Positions 16,750 to 26,348 of a DNA stretch of 64,000 nt are shown here, piece after piece. Below the pieces are notes generated by a model. It was not told where the DNA came from, made no database searches, and saw only the letters and a program-made list of their open reading frames with translations. Source of the DNA: Akkermansia muciniphila (GTDB taxonomy: Bacteria; Verrucomicrobiota; Verrucomicrobiia; Verrucomicrobiales; Akkermansiaceae); assembly GCF_040616545.1 (NCBI RefSeq), contig NZ_CP156688.1, positions 372,001 through 436,000 of the forward strand. The letters run 5' to 3'. The first letter of the stretch is position 1; each line of letters starts with the position of its first letter. The position numbers and the translations under genes are program-made.

Positions 16750-16865
16750 CACCGCGCACTGTATAGGGAAAAACGGCATATACCAAGCACATCCACAGTC
16801 AGCAGAAGCGCGGGGAAAGCCCTACCTTCCATGAGGGACTCCAGCCATACATACCAAAAAATAGA

Positions 16866-16893
16866 TTGTCTTTGCAGGTCCGTCCCCTATCAT
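16866..16893 (+). promoter_or_regulatory. Putative sigma-70 promoter for the SurA-like gene
   Basis: TTGTCT and TATCAT are separated by 16 bp, about 32 nt before the ATG of the foldase gene. Pattern only. Confidence 0.45.
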
Positions 16894-16925
16894 CCTGAGA
16901 CATTAAAGCTTTTCCTTACCCCTTC

Positions 16926-18044
16926 ATGAATATCAGGACCCACTTCCAGGCGCTTCTCATCTGTACCATGGCCGTATCTGCACAGGGGCAAAGCATCACG
17001 GACCCGCACTCCTCCCTCCCCCGGGCCGTCCAGCTTCACGGGGATGACGGAAGGGAAACGGTGCTCCCGGACGAATCCAAGCGCATTTCCCCGAATGAGG
17101 CCCCGGCCTCCCGCATCCAGCCCCAGCGCATCGTCAACCGGATAGCGGCTACCGTGAACGGACGCCCCATCACGGCCAATGAAGTCAGCGTGCGGCTCAT
17201 GCCCATCGGCGCCCAGCTGGCGGCCCAGTACCCCAAGCAGGGGCCAGAATTCTACAAGCAGCTAGCCCTGGCGAAGAAAAACATCATTGAAGACCTAGTG
17301 GAGCGCGAACTCCTCCGCAATGAATTCGAAGGCATGGGCGGCGTCATCCGCGATTCCCTGATCGACCAGGAAATCAACCGCACCATCCTCACCACCTTCA
17401 ACGGCGACCGCTCCGCCTTCCTGAAAAATCTGAACCTGTCCGGCATGACCATCCGCGCTTTCCGGGAAATGACGAAAAAACAGCTCCAGGTCCAGATCAT
17501 GCGCGCCTCCAAGTACGACCAGGAAATCCCGCCCACCCCGGAAGAAATACGGCAGGAATACGAGGCGACCAAGGAACAATACCGGGACCTGACCAAGGAC
17601 AAGATCAAATTCAAGAAAATCTTCATCCCCATGCTGGGGGACGACTCCGCCTCCACGCCGGAAGTGCAGCTCAACTTGGCGGAACTCATCGCCAAGGAAA
17701 TCAAATCCAAAAACGCCTCCTTTGAAGACATGGCCAAGCGCTACTCCAAGGACCTGTATGCGGAAAAGGGCGGCGACTGGCCCGTCACGGAACGCTCCAC
17801 GCTCTCCCCGGAATCCGCCGCCATCATCTTTGGAGCCCGGACCGGAGAAATCATCGGGCCGCTTGTAGACGCCACCGGCTTCACCATCGTGCTGGTGGAA
17901 AAGAAGGAACTGGCCCCGGCCCCCCCGCTCTCCGCCATCAAGGAGCAGATTGACATGATGGCGCGCAACAAGCGCAGCAACGAACGCTACAAAAAATGGG
18001 TGGAGCGCCTCCGTAAAAAAGCCATCGTCAAGGTGTACATCTGA
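16926..18044 (+). CDS. SurA-like periplasmic peptidyl-prolyl isomerase
   Basis: A 372-residue exported chaperone/foldase. Signal peptide about residues 1-22 (cleavage near SAQGQ). A SurA N-terminal helical domain (residues about 68-200, starting VNRIAATVNGRPITANEV) is followed by one parvulin domain (about 228-330) with the core KIKFKKIFIPML, FEDMAKRYSKDLYAEKGGDWP and ARTGEIIGPLVDATGFTIVLVEKKE. It probably assists outer-membrane protein folding. A promoter and a strong terminator frame it as a single gene. Confidence 0.9.
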   Translation: MNIRTHFQALLICTMAVSAQGQSITDPHSSLPRAVQLHGDDGRETVLPDESKRISPNEAPASRIQPQRIVNRIAATVNGRPITANEVSVRLMPIGAQLAAQYPKQGPEFYKQLALAKKNIIEDLVERELLRNEFEGMGGVIRDSLIDQEINRTILTTFNGDRSAFLKNLNLSGMTIRAFREMTKKQLQVQIMRASKYDQEIPPTPEEIRQEYEATKEQYRDLTKDKIKFKKIFIPMLGDDSASTPEVQLNLAELIAKEIKSKNASFEDMAKRYSKDLYAEKGGDWPVTERSTLSPESAAIIFGARTGEIIGPLVDATGFTIVLVEKKELAPAPPLSAIKEQIDMMARNKRSNERYKKWVERLRKKAIVKVYI

Positions 18045-18072
18045 TTCCTCCCCATCCCCACTTCTCCCCCAT

Positions 18073-18115
18073 TGCCGGACCGGCCATTCAACGAAGCCGG
18101 TCCGGCATTTTCTTT
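18073..18115 (+). terminator. Rho-independent terminator
   Basis: A perfect 11-bp stem, TGCCGGACCGG / CCGGTCCGGCA, with a 13-nt loop, followed by TTTTCTTTT. It lies 29 bp after the SurA-like gene. The remaining interval to 18349 has no convincing gene; it is the leader of the beta-galactosidase, with a weak TTGCAA-19-TAATAT pair just before the start. Confidence 0.88.
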
Positions 18116-18349
18116 TCATCCCCCCTCGGCTCTTGTCCACCAACCGAACCTTCCGCGCCACTCTCACTTCCAGGGGGGCCTTCCGGGCCAAGGCACTTTC
18201 CGGAAGACGGGTCCATTCATACAGGACCGGCGTCCCCGGGTCATCACGCCTGACACGTGAGGGCCGGATGAAAAAACCTGGTCAGAAACCGTGTCCTGCG
18301 GAATAAAAATCTTGCAAGATCGCGGATTTCCAGTCGTAATATCACAGAT

Positions 18350-21313
18350 ATGTTCACCAACATTACACGCACGACCCTCTGCATCACTGCGTTCAGCATC
18401 GCCAGCCTCATGGCGGCTCCCCTGGACGTAACCAAAACGGAGAGCCTGGACTGGAACTGGAAATTTGCCCGTTTCGGAAAAATGCCGGATGGCAGCACAC
18501 AGCCGGAGCCCGGGAAAGCCATGGGATTCGCCACTGCCACCAGTGAGGAATCCGGTAATCCGGCGGACAATGCCGTGGATGGGGACAAATCCACCCGCTG
18601 GTGTGCCGACGGCGGCAAAAGCGGGGAAAAAATCACCGTGGACATGGGCCGTCCCGTGGATGTGAAAACCATCAACATCCTTTGGGAAAAACAGAACAAC
18701 CATCTTTTCAAGCTGGAAGGCTCCGGTGACGGGAAACGCTGGACGACCATTGAAGACAAAACTTCCGGACAAAACAACTCCAAGGAAGACACGGTGGAAA
18801 ACAAGGGCGGCAAGCCCCGCTACTTCCGCATTACCTGCACGGGCAACAACCAGGGGAACTGGGCCAGCATCCGTGAAATCACCTTTAAAGACGGCAAGGG
18901 GGAAATCATCCGCCCTCAGGCCGCTACCGGAGCCAGCAAGGCTGACCACCCCTCCAGCCCGGGCTTCAACGACAAAAACTGGCGTTCCCTGAACCTGCCG
19001 CATGACTGGGGTGTGGAGGGACCGTACCGCATGGACCTGCCCAATGAAACCGGCAAGCTCCCTTGGGACGGCATCGGCTGGTACCGCAAGACGCTGGAAG
19101 TTCCCGCGGACGCCAAGGGCAACCAATTCTATCTGGACTTTGACGGCATCATGTCCCGCCCGAAAATCTATGTGAACGGGGACCTGGCCGGAGAATGGAA
19201 ATACGGTTACGGCTCCTTCCGCGTGGACATCACGCCCTTCCTGAAATTCGGCCAGAAAAACACCATTGCCGTCAGGGTGGACAATCCCCCCAACTCCTCC
19301 CGCTGGTATCCGGGCGGCGGCATCCACCGCCACGTCTGGCTCACGGAATCCAACCCCGTGCACATTGAACACTGGGGCGTCTTCGTCAAAACTCCGGAAG
19401 TCACCAAATCCGCCGCCAAGGTGGAAGTGGACACTACAGTGAAAAACACCACGGACAAGCCCGTCATTCCCACCGTTACGGAAGAAATCCTGGACGGTGA
19501 CAAGGTAGTGGCTGCGGCCACCACCAAGGGGGAAGCCATTCCCGCCGGGGAAAAGGGCAAGGTCACCAGCACGCTGTCCCTTAAAAACCCCATCCTGTGG
19601 ACGCTCCAGGCCCCCCATCTGTACAAGATGAAGACCACCGTCAAGCTGGGTGACAAAATCATTGACCAGAAGCTCACGAACTTTGGCGTACGCACGATTG
19701 AATGGAAACCTACGGGCTTCTACCTCAACGGAGAACGCGTTCAGCTCAAGGGCGTCTGCCAGCACCATGACCTGGGGCCGCTGGGCGGAGCCGCCCATAC
19801 GCGCGGCTATGAACGCCAGATTGAAATCCTGAAGGAATTCGGCGTCAACTCCATCCGTACCTCCCACAACCCCCCCGCGCCGGAAGTGCTGGACCTGTGC
19901 GACAAGATGGGCATCCTGGTCATTGACGAACTCTTTGACATGTGGCACAGCGCCAAAAAGGGGCAGGACTACCACAACTACTTTGACGAATGGCATGAAC
20001 GCGACCTGGTCAACTTCTGCCACCGGGACCGCAACCATCCCAGCGTCATCGCCTGGAGCACGGGCAATGAAGTGCCGGAACAGGGCAATAAAAACCTGCA
20101 CCACGTCTCCCAGACCCTCACGGACCTCTTCCACCGGGAAGACCCCACCCGCAAGGTGACGGCAGGCTGCAATGACGCCAACGCCGCCCGGAACGGCTTT
20201 GGCGATACCATGGACGTTTACGGCTACAACTACAAGCCCTGGGCGTACAAGGCCTTCTCCAAGGACCGTCCGGACCAGCCCTTCTATGCCAGTGAAACCT
20301 CCTCCTGCGTCAGCACGCGCGGAGAATACTTCTTCCCCGTGGACTGGAACAAGGGCAAAGGCTTCTTCCTCTACCAGGTCAGTTCCTACGACCTGTACGC
20401 CCCCGGCTGGGCCTACCGCCCGGACGTGGAATTCGCCGCTCAGGACGACAACCCCAACAGCGCGGGCGAATACGTGTGGACGGGCTTCGACTACCTGGGC
20501 GAACCCACCCCGTACAACCTGGACGCCACCAACGCCCTGAACGTGCCGGAAGGGCCGGAACGCGAAAAACTGATGGCGGAACTCAAGAAAATGGGCAACC
20601 GCGCTCCCTCCCGCAGCTCCTACTTCGGCATCGTGGACCTGTGCGGCTTCAAGAAAGACCGCTTCTACATCTACCAGGCCCACTGGAGGCCGGACGTCAA
20701 GATGGCCCACATCCTGCCGCACTGGAACTGGCCGGAACGCAAGGGGGAAGTAACGCCCGTGCACGTCTACACCAGCGGGGATGAAGCGGAACTCTTCCTG
20801 AACGGAAAATCCCAGGGCGTCCGCAAAAAGGGCACCGGAGAAAAGGACCGCTACCGCCTCGTGTGGGAAGACGTGAAATACACGCCCGGCACCCTCAAGG
20901 TAGTCGTCAAAAAGGACGGGAAGCCCTGGGCTACGGATACGGTAACCACCACCGGAAAACCGGCGGCGCTCACCCTCAAGCCGGACCGTAGTGAAATCAA
21001 GGGAGACGGCTATGACCTCTCCTACGTCACCGTGGCCGTCCGTGACGCGCAGGGCCGCATGGTGCCCCGCAGCAAAAACCAGCTCACCTTCAAGGTAAGC
21101 GGTCCGGCGGACATCGCCGGCATCTGCAACGGAGACCCCACGGACTTCACCACCATGGCCAATCCGGAAAACAAGAACATCATGAAAATCAAGGCCTTCA
21201 ACGGCCTGGCCCAGGTTGTTCTGCGCTCCCGCAAGGGTGAATCCGGAAAAGTGACGCTCCAGGTCATCTCCAACGGCCTCAAGCCGGCCCAGACGACCGT
21301 GACGGTTAAATAA
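18350..21313 (+). CDS. Exported GH2 beta-galactosidase with F5/8-type C domain
   Basis: A 987-residue glycosidase with a signal peptide (about residues 1-22). The GH2 jelly roll starts at LDWNWKFARFG (33-43), is interrupted by an F5/8 type C/CBM32-like domain (about 58-185: NAVDGDKSTRW, ITVDMGRPVDVKTINI, YFRITCTGN), and resumes at FNDKNWRSLNLPHDWGVEGPY. The catalytic barrel has acid/base Glu574 (STGNEVPEQ) and nucleophile Glu649 (FYASETSS). C-terminal Ig-like domains follow (DUF4982-like at about 780-850, then an invasin-like repeat). It probably removes beta-linked galactose from mucin or milk glycans in the periplasm or at the surface. Confidence 0.92.
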   Translation: MFTNITRTTLCITAFSIASLMAAPLDVTKTESLDWNWKFARFGKMPDGSTQPEPGKAMGFATATSEESGNPADNAVDGDKSTRWCADGGKSGEKITVDMGRPVDVKTINILWEKQNNHLFKLEGSGDGKRWTTIEDKTSGQNNSKEDTVENKGGKPRYFRITCTGNNQGNWASIREITFKDGKGEIIRPQAATGASKADHPSSPGFNDKNWRSLNLPHDWGVEGPYRMDLPNETGKLPWDGIGWYRKTLEVPADAKGNQFYLDFDGIMSRPKIYVNGDLAGEWKYGYGSFRVDITPFLKFGQKNTIAVRVDNPPNSSRWYPGGGIHRHVWLTESNPVHIEHWGVFVKTPEVTKSAAKVEVDTTVKNTTDKPVIPTVTEEILDGDKVVAAATTKGEAIPAGEKGKVTSTLSLKNPILWTLQAPHLYKMKTTVKLGDKIIDQKLTNFGVRTIEWKPTGFYLNGERVQLKGVCQHHDLGPLGGAAHTRGYERQIEILKEFGVNSIRTSHNPPAPEVLDLCDKMGILVIDELFDMWHSAKKGQDYHNYFDEWHERDLVNFCHRDRNHPSVIAWSTGNEVPEQGNKNLHHVSQTLTDLFHREDPTRKVTAGCNDANAARNGFGDTMDVYGYNYKPWAYKAFSKDRPDQPFYASETSSCVSTRGEYFFPVDWNKGKGFFLYQVSSYDLYAPGWAYRPDVEFAAQDDNPNSAGEYVWTGFDYLGEPTPYNLDATNALNVPEGPEREKLMAELKKMGNRAPSRSSYFGIVDLCGFKKDRFYIYQAHWRPDVKMAHILPHWNWPERKGEVTPVHVYTSGDEAELFLNGKSQGVRKKGTGEKDRYRLVWEDVKYTPGTLKVVVKKDGKPWATDTVTTTGKPAALTLKPDRSEIKGDGYDLSYVTVAVRDAQGRMVPRSKNQLTFKVSGPADIAGICNGDPTDFTTMANPENKNIMKIKAFNGLAQVVLRSRKGESGKVTLQVISNGLKPAQTTVTVK

Positions 21314-21337
21314 ACCAGATACGGGGCATCTACTACG

Positions 21338-21372
21338 GCCGCCGGTTCCCGCCAGGGAACCGGCGGCTTTTT
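21338..21372 (+). terminator. Rho-independent terminator after the GH2 gene
   Basis: A perfect 13-bp stem, GCCGCCGGTTCCC / GGGAACCGGCGGC, with a GCCA loop and a following T-run (TTTTTC). Confidence 0.93.
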
Positions 21373-21468
21373 CATGCGCCCGCCTCCGGAACGGAAAAGG
21401 CCCGTTTTCCCCCATTTACCGGACAGGTAGGGATTGAAAGAAAAAAACTTTATGGTACCCTGTTGCCC

Positions 21469-24141
21469 ATGTCTGATCTGCCCAAAGCATATGATCCCTC
21501 CCTGGTGGAAGAAAAATGGCAATCCCGCTGGATTGAAGAAGGTTGTTTCAAGGCTGACCCGGCTTCTGAAAAGCCTGCCTACTCCATCGTCATTCCCCCT
21601 CCCAACGTCACGGGAGTGCTCCACCTGGGCCATGTGCTGAACAACACCATCCAGGACATCCTGGTGCGCCGCGCGCGCCAGAAGGGATATGAAGCCCTGT
21701 GGCTGCCCGGTACGGACCACGCGGGCATCGCCACCCAGGTGCGGGTGGAAAAAGACCTCAAGCAGACGACGGGCCAGAGCCGCCATGACCTGGGCCGGGA
21801 AGCCTTTCTGGAAAAAGTCTGGGAATGGAAGGAAAAGCACGGCGGCATCATCATCAACCAGCTCCACAAGCTGGGCTGTTCCTGTGACTGGGACCGTGAA
21901 CGCTTCACGATGGATGAGAAATACACCAAAGCCGTCGGGCAGGTCTTCATTGACCTCTTCAGGGAAGGCCTCATCTACCGCGGGCGCCGCATGGTCAACT
22001 GGTGCCCCGTTTCCCTTACCGCGCTCTCCGATGAGGAAGTCATCATGACGGAGCAGAAAAGCAAGCTCTACACTGTCCTGTACAAGCTGGAAGACGGTTC
22101 CGGAGCTCTGCATGTGGCCACGACACGCCCGGAAACCATCATGGCGGACGTGGCCGTGGCTGTGAACCCCAAGGACCCGCGGTACGCCCATCTCATCGGC
22201 AAAAACGTCATGCGCCCGCTCAACGCCGCCCCCATTCCCGTCATCGGGGATGAATACGTGGAAATAGAATTCGGCACCGGCGCCCTGAAAATCACTCCGG
22301 CCCATGACAAGGCGGACTTTGAAATAGGCCGGAAATTCAATCTGGAAATCATCGACATCCTTACCCCGGACGGCCATGTCAACTGCCCGGAAGTGCCGGA
22401 ACTGCACGGCATGGACCGCTTTGACGCGCGCCGGAAATCCGTGGAAATGCTGGAAGCTGCCGGTCTCATGGTCAAGATTGAAGACTATGACAACAAGGTG
22501 GGTTTCTCCGAACGCGCCAACGTCCCCATTGAACCGCGCCTCTCCATGCAGTGGTTCCTCAAATACCCCTGCGTGAAGGAGGCGGCGGACGCCGTGGCTG
22601 GCGGAGACATCACCTTCCGCCCGGCCCGCTGGGCGAAAACCTATGCCCACTGGCTGGAAAACATCCAGGACTGGTGCATCTCCCGCCAGCTCTGGTGGGG
22701 CCACCGTATCCCGGTCTGGTACAGGAAGGACAAGGCGGAGGAACTCAGGAACGCTCCGGCCCTGGACGCCTCCGCCCTGGAACAGGGCAGCCTTTACGTG
22801 GGAACCGAGCCGCCGGCGGATCCGGAAAACTGGATTCAGGACAGCGACGTCATGGACACGTGGTTCTCCTCCTGGCTGTGGCCCTTCTCCACCATGGATG
22901 ACGAAACCCGCGCCAAATTCTACCCCACCTCGGACCTCGTCACGGGACCGGACATCATCTTCTTCTGGGTGGCCCGCATGATCATGGCCGGTTACCGCTT
23001 CCAGCATGACAAGCCGTTCAGCAACGTCTTCTTCACGTCCATCATCCGCGACAAGATCGGGCGCAAAATGAGCAAATCCCTGGGCAACTCCCCGGACCCG
23101 CTGGACCTGATTGCCAACTACGGCGCGGACGGCCTCCGCTTTGGCCTCATGCGCATCGCCCCCACGGGCACGGACGTGCGCTTTGACGAAAGCCAGATCG
23201 GCGAAGGCAGGAACTTTGCCAACAAGCTCTACAACGCCACCCGCTTCCGCCTGATGCAGGGCGCGGCGGAAGAAGGAGCGGCACCGCACTACTCCCCCGT
23301 GCACATCGCCATCATCTCCAAGCTCAAACAGCTTCATGCGGATGTGGAAAAAGCGCTGGCGGACTATGAATTCAACGCCCTCATCCAGGCCCTGTACCAA
23401 TTCTTCTGGAACGAATACTGCGACCGCTTCCTGGAAGCCGTCAAGGGCGACCTGAGGGACGGCGCGGACCCTGCCGCGCGGGCGGCCACGCTTACCACCA
23501 TGGACACGGTGCTCAGGCACTACCTGGCCCTGCTCCATCCCGTCATGCCGCACATCACGGAAGAACTCTGGTCCTCCCTGGGCTTTGCGGACTCCAACGG
23601 CGGCCTACCGCTCATGCGCACTCCCCTTCCCTCCGCAGACACCCTGCTGGCCGGACTGGATGAAAACCGCATCACGCTAGCGAACACCCAGGCAGCCGCC
23701 CTCTATGAAACGGCCAACAAGGCGCGCAACCTAAAGGCGGAATATGACCTCTCCAACAACAAAAACGTCAGCTTCATCCTGAAAACCGCGCATGACGTCC
23801 CGCAGGACATCCTCTCCCGCCTCTCCATCCTGGCGAATGCCAAATCCGTCACCCGGAATGCGGGCTACGCGGCGCCCAAGGGAACGCCTGCGGCCCTGAC
23901 GCCGCTGGGAGAACTCTTCCTCCCCCTGGACGGGCTCATTGACGTGGAAGCGGAAAAGGAACGCCTGGGCAAGGAACTGGATAAAATTGCCAGGGAAATC
24001 GCCAAATCCTCCGCCAAGCTGGGCAATGCGGGCTTTGTGGAAAGAGCTCCGGCAGAAGTCGTGGAGCAGGAAAAAGCCCGCCTGGCGGATTGGGAAGCAA
24101 AACAGGCCCAACTGAAAGGCATGCTTGATTCCCTTTCCTAA
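21469..24141 (+). CDS. valS: Valyl-tRNA synthetase
   Basis: An 890-residue class Ia synthetase. HIGH-type motif HLGH at residues 52-55 (PPPNVTGVLHLGH), the editing domain with TTRPETIMADVAVAV, the WCISRQLWWGHRIPVWY segment, KMSKS motif (RKMSKSLGNSPDP), and a C-terminal coiled-coil arm (EKERLGKELDKIAREIAKSSAKLGN) typical of ValRS. Start ATG at 21469 (MSDLPKAYDPSLVEEKW) is chosen over the TTG two codons earlier. A TTGAAA-16-TACCCT pair ends 7 nt before the ATG. Confidence 0.97.
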   Translation: MSDLPKAYDPSLVEEKWQSRWIEEGCFKADPASEKPAYSIVIPPPNVTGVLHLGHVLNNTIQDILVRRARQKGYEALWLPGTDHAGIATQVRVEKDLKQTTGQSRHDLGREAFLEKVWEWKEKHGGIIINQLHKLGCSCDWDRERFTMDEKYTKAVGQVFIDLFREGLIYRGRRMVNWCPVSLTALSDEEVIMTEQKSKLYTVLYKLEDGSGALHVATTRPETIMADVAVAVNPKDPRYAHLIGKNVMRPLNAAPIPVIGDEYVEIEFGTGALKITPAHDKADFEIGRKFNLEIIDILTPDGHVNCPEVPELHGMDRFDARRKSVEMLEAAGLMVKIEDYDNKVGFSERANVPIEPRLSMQWFLKYPCVKEAADAVAGGDITFRPARWAKTYAHWLENIQDWCISRQLWWGHRIPVWYRKDKAEELRNAPALDASALEQGSLYVGTEPPADPENWIQDSDVMDTWFSSWLWPFSTMDDETRAKFYPTSDLVTGPDIIFFWVARMIMAGYRFQHDKPFSNVFFTSIIRDKIGRKMSKSLGNSPDPLDLIANYGADGLRFGLMRIAPTGTDVRFDESQIGEGRNFANKLYNATRFRLMQGAAEEGAAPHYSPVHIAIISKLKQLHADVEKALADYEFNALIQALYQFFWNEYCDRFLEAVKGDLRDGADPAARAATLTTMDTVLRHYLALLHPVMPHITEELWSSLGFADSNGGLPLMRTPLPSADTLLAGLDENRITLANTQAAALYETANKARNLKAEYDLSNNKNVSFILKTAHDVPQDILSRLSILANAKSVTRNAGYAAPKGTPAALTPLGELFLPLDGLIDVEAEKERLGKELDKIAREIAKSSAKLGNAGFVERAPAEVVEQEKARLADWEAKQAQLKGMLDSLS

Positions 24142-24159
24142 TCATCTATTCTTCCGGGA

Positions 24160-25014
24160 ATGAATGACCTTCAACAGTACTTTGCCGGCCATGAGCAATT
24201 CATTGAATTGCTGGAAGCGGTCGGCATAGGGACTCTTGAACAATTCGCTTCCGTGGATCCCCTCACCGTTTTGCCTGAACTCCATCAGGCAAAACGGATG
24301 CTTAAGCTGAACACTGCAATTCCCCCGGCCCCTCTATTCAGGGCATGGGTGGAGCAGGCGCTTTCATCCCCCACTGCGCCGGAACCGGCAGACCTGCCCG
24401 GCGCCCAGGCTCCACTCCCCCTTGCCGTTCCCATTGCGGAACCAGCCACGCCGCCGGCAGCCCCACGGAACCCCGTTCCGGCCCGGGAAAAACGGCAGCG
24501 GCCGTCTGACAGCCCTGCAAAACACCTCTCCACCAAGGCGAGGCTTCAGGAAGAACAAAGCTACCAGCCCGCCAAGCCTGCCCATGCTCCTCAGGAGCCG
24601 AAAACCTACCTGCGCAAAAAAGGTGTCAGACACATGACCCCCTTCCGGACGTGGCTGGGGGCGGCCTCCGTTCTTCTGCTCTTCGTCTCCATCCTCTTCT
24701 CCGTTGCGGTGACTACCTTGGTGCTTCTCAACGGGGAACGCGGCTGGCAAATCATCAGCCTCTGCTTTGGCCCTCTGTTCCTGGCGCTCATTCTGTACCT
24801 CTCCCTGGCCCTTCCCCGGAAATGCAGCGTATGCCGGGCGCACGTCTTCTCCTTTAAAAAATACACCCGCAACAAGGCGGCGCATTACCTCCCCCTCTTC
24901 GGCTATGTATTTGCCACGGCCCTGCACGTGTTCCTCTTCCGCTGGTTCCGGTGCCCGGCCTGCGGTTCCTCCCAGCAACTGGAAAAAACACGTGCTGAAC
25001 AAAGCAAGCGCTGA
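24160..25014 (+). CDS. Unknown membrane protein with zinc ribbon cysteines
   Basis: A 284-residue protein, 18 bp after valS. The N-terminus (residues 1-70) is helical with HhH-like repeats (FIELLEAVGIGTLEQFASVDPLTVLPELHQAKRMLKL split across two helices), then a long Pro/Ala-rich linker (72-150), two adjacent membrane helices (about 168-220) and a short C-terminal part with CSVC and, after a third hydrophobic stretch, CPAC. The two CxxC pairs could form one zinc ribbon. I do not recognise a family. Co-transcription with valS is likely. Confidence 0.72.
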   Translation: MNDLQQYFAGHEQFIELLEAVGIGTLEQFASVDPLTVLPELHQAKRMLKLNTAIPPAPLFRAWVEQALSSPTAPEPADLPGAQAPLPLAVPIAEPATPPAAPRNPVPAREKRQRPSDSPAKHLSTKARLQEEQSYQPAKPAHAPQEPKTYLRKKGVRHMTPFRTWLGAASVLLLFVSILFSVAVTTLVLLNGERGWQIISLCFGPLFLALILYLSLALPRKCSVCRAHVFSFKKYTRNKAAHYLPLFGYVFATALHVFLFRWFRCPACGSSQQLEKTRAEQSKR

Positions 25015-25345
25015 GCACTGGGCCTGTTCCTGTCGCACGGTTTTCCGGGACTGCCCAGATCCCTTCCCGCGCGGAATAACTGCAAGCAGCCTCCTCCTCC
25101 CTTCACAGTGCTGCAACAGGCGCCATGAGCGCCAGTTTAACGCCCTCTCTCCGGAGTCTTCTTTTCCGCATCCATCCTGCCATATCCGGATTCAGAAGCA
25201 CAGGCTGTCTTTCCGGATACATCTTCGCACACTCCTTCCAGAGGCAGCACGTGCGGCCTGCCGGCAGCCTGCGGCGCGCTCCCGCCTGAAACTTCAGCAA
25301 CAGGCCAGGCTCTTCTAATCCTTGCGCATGGGGGAAAAACGGAGC
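25015..25345. other. Intergenic stretch without a recognisable gene
   Basis: About 330 bp between the plus-strand membrane protein and the minus-strand ribosomal terminator. Short frames on both strands lack coding character and start signals. I looked for SRP RNA, RNase P and tRNA landmarks here and saw none. Confidence 0.6.
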
Positions 25346-25346
25346 A

Positions 25347-25383
25347 ACAAAAAACGCCGCCCTCTTTTTCAGAGGACGGCGTT
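25347..25383 (-). terminator. Rho-independent terminator of the str-S10 ribosomal cluster
   Basis: On the minus strand AACGCCGtCCTCT pairs with AGAGGgCGGCGTT (one mismatch, 5-nt loop), followed by a run of six T. It lies 23 bp beyond the rplN stop and marks the end of the ribosomal transcript. Confidence 0.9.
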
Positions 25384-25405
25384 CCAAAATCCTGAGGTGT
25401 CTTAA

Positions 25406-25771
25406 TTAGAGCACTTCCGGAGCAAGGGAAACAATCTTCATGAACTTCTTTTCACGGAGTTCACGGGCGACCGGCCCGAAGATACGGGTGCCGCGCGGGT
25501 TGTTGTCCTTGTCAATGATGACGACGGCGTTACCGTCAAAGCGCAGCACGGAGCCGTCATCACGGCGGATCGGGGCGGCGGTGCGCACCACCACGGCCTT
25601 CACCACGGTACCCTTCTTCACGGAAGCGGTCGGAATGGATTCGCGGATGTGGCAGGTAATAATGTCGCCAATGTGGGCCTGACGGGTGCGCTTGCCGATG
25701 ACGCCAATCATCTTGGCGGAGCGGGCGCCGGTATTGTCGGCCACCTGGACTAGGGATTCCATCTGGATCAT
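25406..25771 (-). CDS. rplN: 50S ribosomal protein L14
   Basis: 121 residues, starting [20 protein letters not shown], with the L14 signature and the [14 protein letters not shown]-terminal region. It is the last gene of the cluster here: a terminator follows directly, and rplX, rplE and the rest of the spc operon, which normally continue from rplN, are not adjacent. Confidence 0.97.
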   Translation of the reverse strand: MIQMESLVQVADNTGARSAKMIGVIGKRTRQAHIGDIITCHIRESIPTASVKKGTVVKAVVVRTAAPIRRDDGSVLRFDGNAVVIIDKDNNPRGTRIFGPVARELREKKFMKIVSLAPEVL

Positions 25772-25808
25772 GGTATCAAATCTCCTTTATTTAATGGTTG
25801 ATTCCTGA

Positions 25809-26081
25809 TTAGTGGGTCAGCACTTCCACCAGCTCCCAGCACTTGAGCTTGGAAAGCGGGCGGGTTTCAACGATACGTACCTTATCGCCTACCTTGGCCG
25901 TGGAGTTTTCGTCATGGGCGTAGAACTTCTTGCTCTTCTTGACGATCTTCTTGAACTTGGGGTGCGGAACGCGGGCAACGTATTCCACAACGATGGTCTT
26001 GTCCATCTTGGTGGAGGTCACCACGCCGATGCGCGTCTTGCGAAGGCCGGGCTTCTTGGTTGTTTCGGTTTGTTCGGACAT
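25809..26081 (-). CDS. rpsQ: 30S ribosomal protein S17
   Basis: 90 residues. After a short family-variable N-terminus ([17 protein letters not shown]) it shows the S17 core [26 protein letters not shown] and [24 protein letters not shown]. Binds 16S rRNA early in small-subunit assembly. Position rpmC-rpsQ-rplN is standard. Confidence 0.97.
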   Translation of the reverse strand: MSEQTETTKKPGLRKTRIGVVTSTKMDKTIVVEYVARVPHPKFKKIVKKSKKFYAHDENSTAKVGDKVRIVETRPLSKLKCWELVEVLTH

Positions 26082-26130
26082 TGGATTCTAAAAGTGTTAG
26101 AATGTTCTGTTGTTACCGGAAATCCTCAGC

Positions 26131-26334
26131 TTACGCTTCCCCGGTTTCACCCTTAATGGTAAGGGCACGGGCAAGGTCCTTGCGGACAGTGCGGATTCTC
26201 TGGTTGTTTTCCAGCTGGCCGGTGGCCTGCTGGAGACGGAGATTGAAGAGTTCTTCACGAAGGCTGCGCACCAGAGCGGAAAGCTCCTTGGCGGACATAG
26301 CACGAAGTTCTTTGGGAGAGTTCTTGTCGGACAT
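26131..26334 (-). CDS. rpmC: 50S ribosomal protein L29
   Basis: 67 residues with the L29 pattern: ELRAMSAKELSALVRSLREELFNLRLQ followed by NNQRIRTVRKDLARALT. It sits at the peptide exit tunnel. It is 14 bp after rplP; the order rplP-rpmC-rpsQ is conserved. Confidence 0.97.
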   Translation of the reverse strand: MSDKNSPKELRAMSAKELSALVRSLREELFNLRLQQATGQLENNQRIRTVRKDLARALTIKGETGEA

Positions 26335-26348
26335 GGTGATGAGTAGCT

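Noticed and set aside
18164-21415. A minus-strand open frame of more than 1000 codons opposite the GH2 gene
   Set aside because: It mirrors the codon positions of the beta-galactosidase, has repetitive Val/Gly/Phe-rich content typical of antisense frames in GC-rich genes, and has no family features; the plus-strand GH2 gene has catalytic motifs.
25015-25345. Possible structured RNA (SRP RNA, RNase P) in the gap before the ribosomal terminator
   Set aside because: None of the conserved core words of these RNAs is present on either strand.
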